From assembly GCA_937968125.1 (NCBI GenBank), contig CALBUI010000046.1:1-61350 (forward strand): a stretch of DNA of 61,350 nt, written 5' to 3'. The position numbers were made by a program, and so were the translations under genes. Under the pieces are notes generated by a model. The model was given only the letters and a program-made list of their open reading frames with translations. It was not told the origin of the DNA and searched no databases. Below are positions 59,692 to 61,350 of this stretch, in pieces. This DNA comes from an uncultured Anaerolineales bacterium. Its GTDB lineage: Bacteria; Chloroflexota; Anaerolineae; Anaerolineales; UBA4823. Every line of letters starts with the position of its first letter. The stretch's first letter is position 1.

Positions 59692-60860
59692 GGGGTCTGC
59701 GGGGGATCAAAATCGGCCCCCGGCAGGGGTGGCGCCTCATTGGTAAACCCGCTGCGACCGCGAAATGTAAAGTATGTCACCAGGCCAGGATAGATGTCAA
59801 TCTCTCGCCGATAAATTCTGGAAAGATAGTTGATTTGGATCTCGTATCGCCCCGCTGGTAAATCACTAATCACTAAATTTTCCAGGTAATATGGATCGGA
59901 ATTGATTGTGCCCCCATGGTAAGAATTCGCGCGCCAGAACTGCTCACTTTCCGGTGGTCTCACGATCACCAACTGACCTTTGACTTTTCTTCCCCCGGTG
60001 TTCATCACCCGCCCGGCTAACAGCCCCCATCCTTGAGGCGGCACTAACCATAATTCCGGATTTCGGGTGGAGAAAAATCCCTGTCCAGACTCGTCCAGGC
60101 GGACTTCAAAGTGCAGGTGTGGGCCAGAGGTCGCCCCAGTCTTGCCGCTGAGACCGAGTAAATCGCCGGCTTCAACTTGTTGATCCTTTTCCACAAATAC
60201 CTGATCGAGGTGAGCGTAAACGGTGTAGACGAGTGCGCCCTGATAACCGAAACTGTGCCGGATCATGACAGCATTACCATAAGGATCATCTGGATCATAT
60301 CTCCCGGCAAACAATCCATATCCCGCCCAGGTCACTTTTCCCGGCCCGGCCGCGATGATCGGAGTTCCGACCGGAATTTTTATATCCATCCCGCTGTGGA
60401 CCACATCTTCAAAGAAGGAACCGCCGTAGCGGTAATCTTCCACCGGCCAGCCAGTTTCGTTAACTGCATATGGGCGGGAGAAATAGAAATGATCAAATGG
60501 GGTCAGCGCCAAAGGAACTGGATATAAGGGTGGTCGCCAGCCTGATACCATTTCCTGGTTGGGAGCAGAAAATTCAATCTCTAATGGTTCAAGCGCGGAT
60601 ACAGGGACGGGATTTTCTGATTTGACTGCAATTTCTTGGAGGGGTTTTTTTACCTTGATGCTTTCCTGAACCTTGGGCGCCGGAATAGGAACGCTTACCA
60701 CAGGTGTTGAAGTTGCTGGAGGTTGGGTGGCGGTCGGGGGGAGGGCAGTTGCCGTTGGTACTTGTGTAGCGGTGGGTTCAGGAGCCTGGCAAGCTGCACA
60801 GATCAACAGGATGATGGTTAATAACCATACAGTATTTGGAACTCTTCGCCGGGTAATCAT
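59688..60860 (-). CDS. M23-family peptidase lipoprotein
   Basis: A 390-aa exported protein with signal and lipobox (LLICAAC near residue 24) and a Thr/Pro-rich linker (EPTATQVPTATALPPTATQP). The M23 LytM domain (about 150-285) has the zinc ligands in HSGMDIK and GPHLHFE and the central YAHLDQ. It probably cleaves peptidoglycan cross-links. A beta-rich C-terminal domain (about 290-370, YEIQINYLSRIYRREIDIYP) follows. The ATG at 60860 overlaps the stop of the upstream gene (ATGA). The stop lies in the recA -35. Confidence 0.9.
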   Translation of the reverse strand: MITRRRVPNTVWLLTIILLICAACQAPEPTATQVPTATALPPTATQPPATSTPVVSVPIPAPKVQESIKVKKPLQEIAVKSENPVPVSALEPLEIEFSAPNQEMVSGWRPPLYPVPLALTPFDHFYFSRPYAVNETGWPVEDYRYGGSFFEDVVHSGMDIKIPVGTPIIAAGPGKVTWAGYGLFAGRYDPDDPYGNAVMIRHSFGYQGALVYTVYAHLDQVFVEKDQQVEAGDLLGLSGKTGATSGPHLHFEVRLDESGQGFFSTRNPELWLVPPQGWGLLAGRVMNTGGRKVKGQLVIVRPPESEQFWRANSYHGGTINSDPYYLENLVISDLPAGRYEIQINYLSRIYRREIDIYPGLVTYFTFRGRSGFTNEAPPLPGADFDPPQTP

Positions 60861-61350
60861 GGCGCGGGGGGCCAACTCGGGGTCCGGGTTGGCGTTAATG
60901 TTGGTGGCAGGATTGGGGTGGGCGTGACCAGGTATTCTGCTGGGTAAAGATCGTTCATCGCACCCTGCCAGGATTTATCAGCAGGGATGACAAATTCGTT
61001 GAAACGGGCAGCGAAGAATGCCGACTGCCAGGTGGGTAAGGCTGGCAAGCGCTGCCAGCCAAGTGCCTGGGCGATCTCAGTGAAATCTACCCAATATCCA
61101 GCCGGATTTCCTAACCCCATCTCCCCACCTTGCTCGTAAAAGAGGGGGTCACCGGTGTAGCGCGCATTAAATACCCAGGGCACAGCCAACAAAGGTTTCC
61201 CCTGAGAACCGTTTTGGAAGCGCGCCTTTACATAGACCCGCCAAAAAGTTTCATGACCATAAATCTCTGGCACTATCGCCAACCAGCCTCCGTTCATCGG
61301 CAAAGTATCAAAGGCAAACGCCCGGCCGGTATACAGCCAGTCATTTCCCA
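60857..61350 (-). CDS. 3' part of an uncharacterised gene, runs off the window
   Basis: The reading frame is open to the right edge, so the start is outside. The visible C-terminal 164 residues contain a possible repeat or binding fold (GRAFAFDTLPMNGGWLAIVP, GYWVDFTEIAQALGWQRLPA, FFAARFNEFVIPADKSWQGA) and end in a low-complexity Pro/Thr tail (TPTPILPPTLTPTRTPSWPP). I cannot assign a family. The stop overlaps the ATG of the M23 lipoprotein gene by ATGA, so the two are coupled, and an extracellular role is plausible. Confidence 0.7.
   Translation of the reverse strand, partial: GNDWLYTGRAFAFDTLPMNGGWLAIVPEIYGHETFWRVYVKARFQNGSQGKPLLAVPWVFNARYTGDPLFYEQGGEMGLGNPAGYWVDFTEIAQALGWQRLPALPTWQSAFFAARFNEFVIPADKSWQGAMNDLYPAEYLVTPTPILPPTLTPTRTPSWPPAP

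Overview
The window reads as a 61 kb stretch of chromosome from a mesophilic bacterium of the phylum Chloroflexota, most likely class Anaerolineae. This placement is inferred from gene content and protein style: FhaA/FhaB-like FHA proteins beside a SEDS protein, a GerW-family gene without other sporulation genes, Thr/Pro-rich lipoprotein linkers, a secreted protein ending in YIPLVLRK, and many small conserved proteins without named function. Both strands are densely coded. I see no prophage, transposase, integrase or CRISPR array. There is one tRNA gene, tRNA-Arg(UCU).

Layout. 1-2.5 kb (minus): archease, the RNA ligase RtcB and a small lipoprotein. 2.6-7.5 kb (plus): two FHA proteins, MTA phosphorylase, and a RodA/FtsW-type polymerase fused to a PBP-like domain that has lost its catalytic motifs. 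7.6-8.8 kb (minus): a three-gene GerW operon. 9-12.6 kb: cupin, toastrack lipoprotein, ferredoxin, Mn-type superoxide dismutase and an EamA transporter. 12.7-19.6 kb (plus): FtsK, a CDP-alcohol phosphatidyltransferase, Lgt, an ABC-2 exporter and an MBL-fold hydrolase. 19.7-22.2 kb: HNH protein, a membrane protein and TyrS. 22.2-23.8 kb: a GC-rich three-gene module behind a LexA-box-like operator. 23.8-27.2 kb: an mtnA-pfkB-ahcY operon for SAM by-product recycling.

27.3-33.4 kb: secreted protein, epimerase, a GNAT + OSBS/NSAR pair, a MerR regulator and a cyclase. 33.5-42.2 kb (minus): FabL-type enoyl reductase, YgfZ, FtsH, FabH-FabF, a HAD-DinB fusion, a Cys-rich protein and EF-P. 42.3-46.8 kb: response regulator, LysM/M23 endopeptidase, DUF2007 protein, two uncharacterised proteins and the tRNA. 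46.9-54.2 kb (plus): Tpx, Hsp20, Lon, response regulator, a PHP-AlbA_2 fusion, GNAT, Mog and signal peptidase I. 54.2-61.35 kb (minus): acyl-CoA dehydrogenase, zinc-ribbon protein, acyl-CoA synthetase, NBR1-like lipoprotein, RecA, an M23 lipoprotein and a gene running off the right edge.

How it fits together. Three 14-bp sites share AGAAC-n4-GTTCT (22299, 28514, and recA with one mismatch at 59669). Two of them sit inside promoter spacers, so a small SOS-type regulon is plausible. It would include the uncharacterised module at 22.4-23.8 kb (RHH + LuxR-HTH protein, RecA-fold protein without a Walker A motif, small helical protein). Cell-envelope functions recur: SEDS fusion, Lgt, LepB, two M23 proteins and several lipoproteins. 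Fatty-acid synthesis (FabF, FabH, FabL) and turnover (acyl-CoA dehydrogenase, synthetase) are both present. Promoters are often of the extended -10 type (TGnTATAAT), and several lie so close to the start codon that leaderless mRNAs are expected. Start codons were adjusted where a ribosome-binding site, a gene overlap or a promoter position argued for it.
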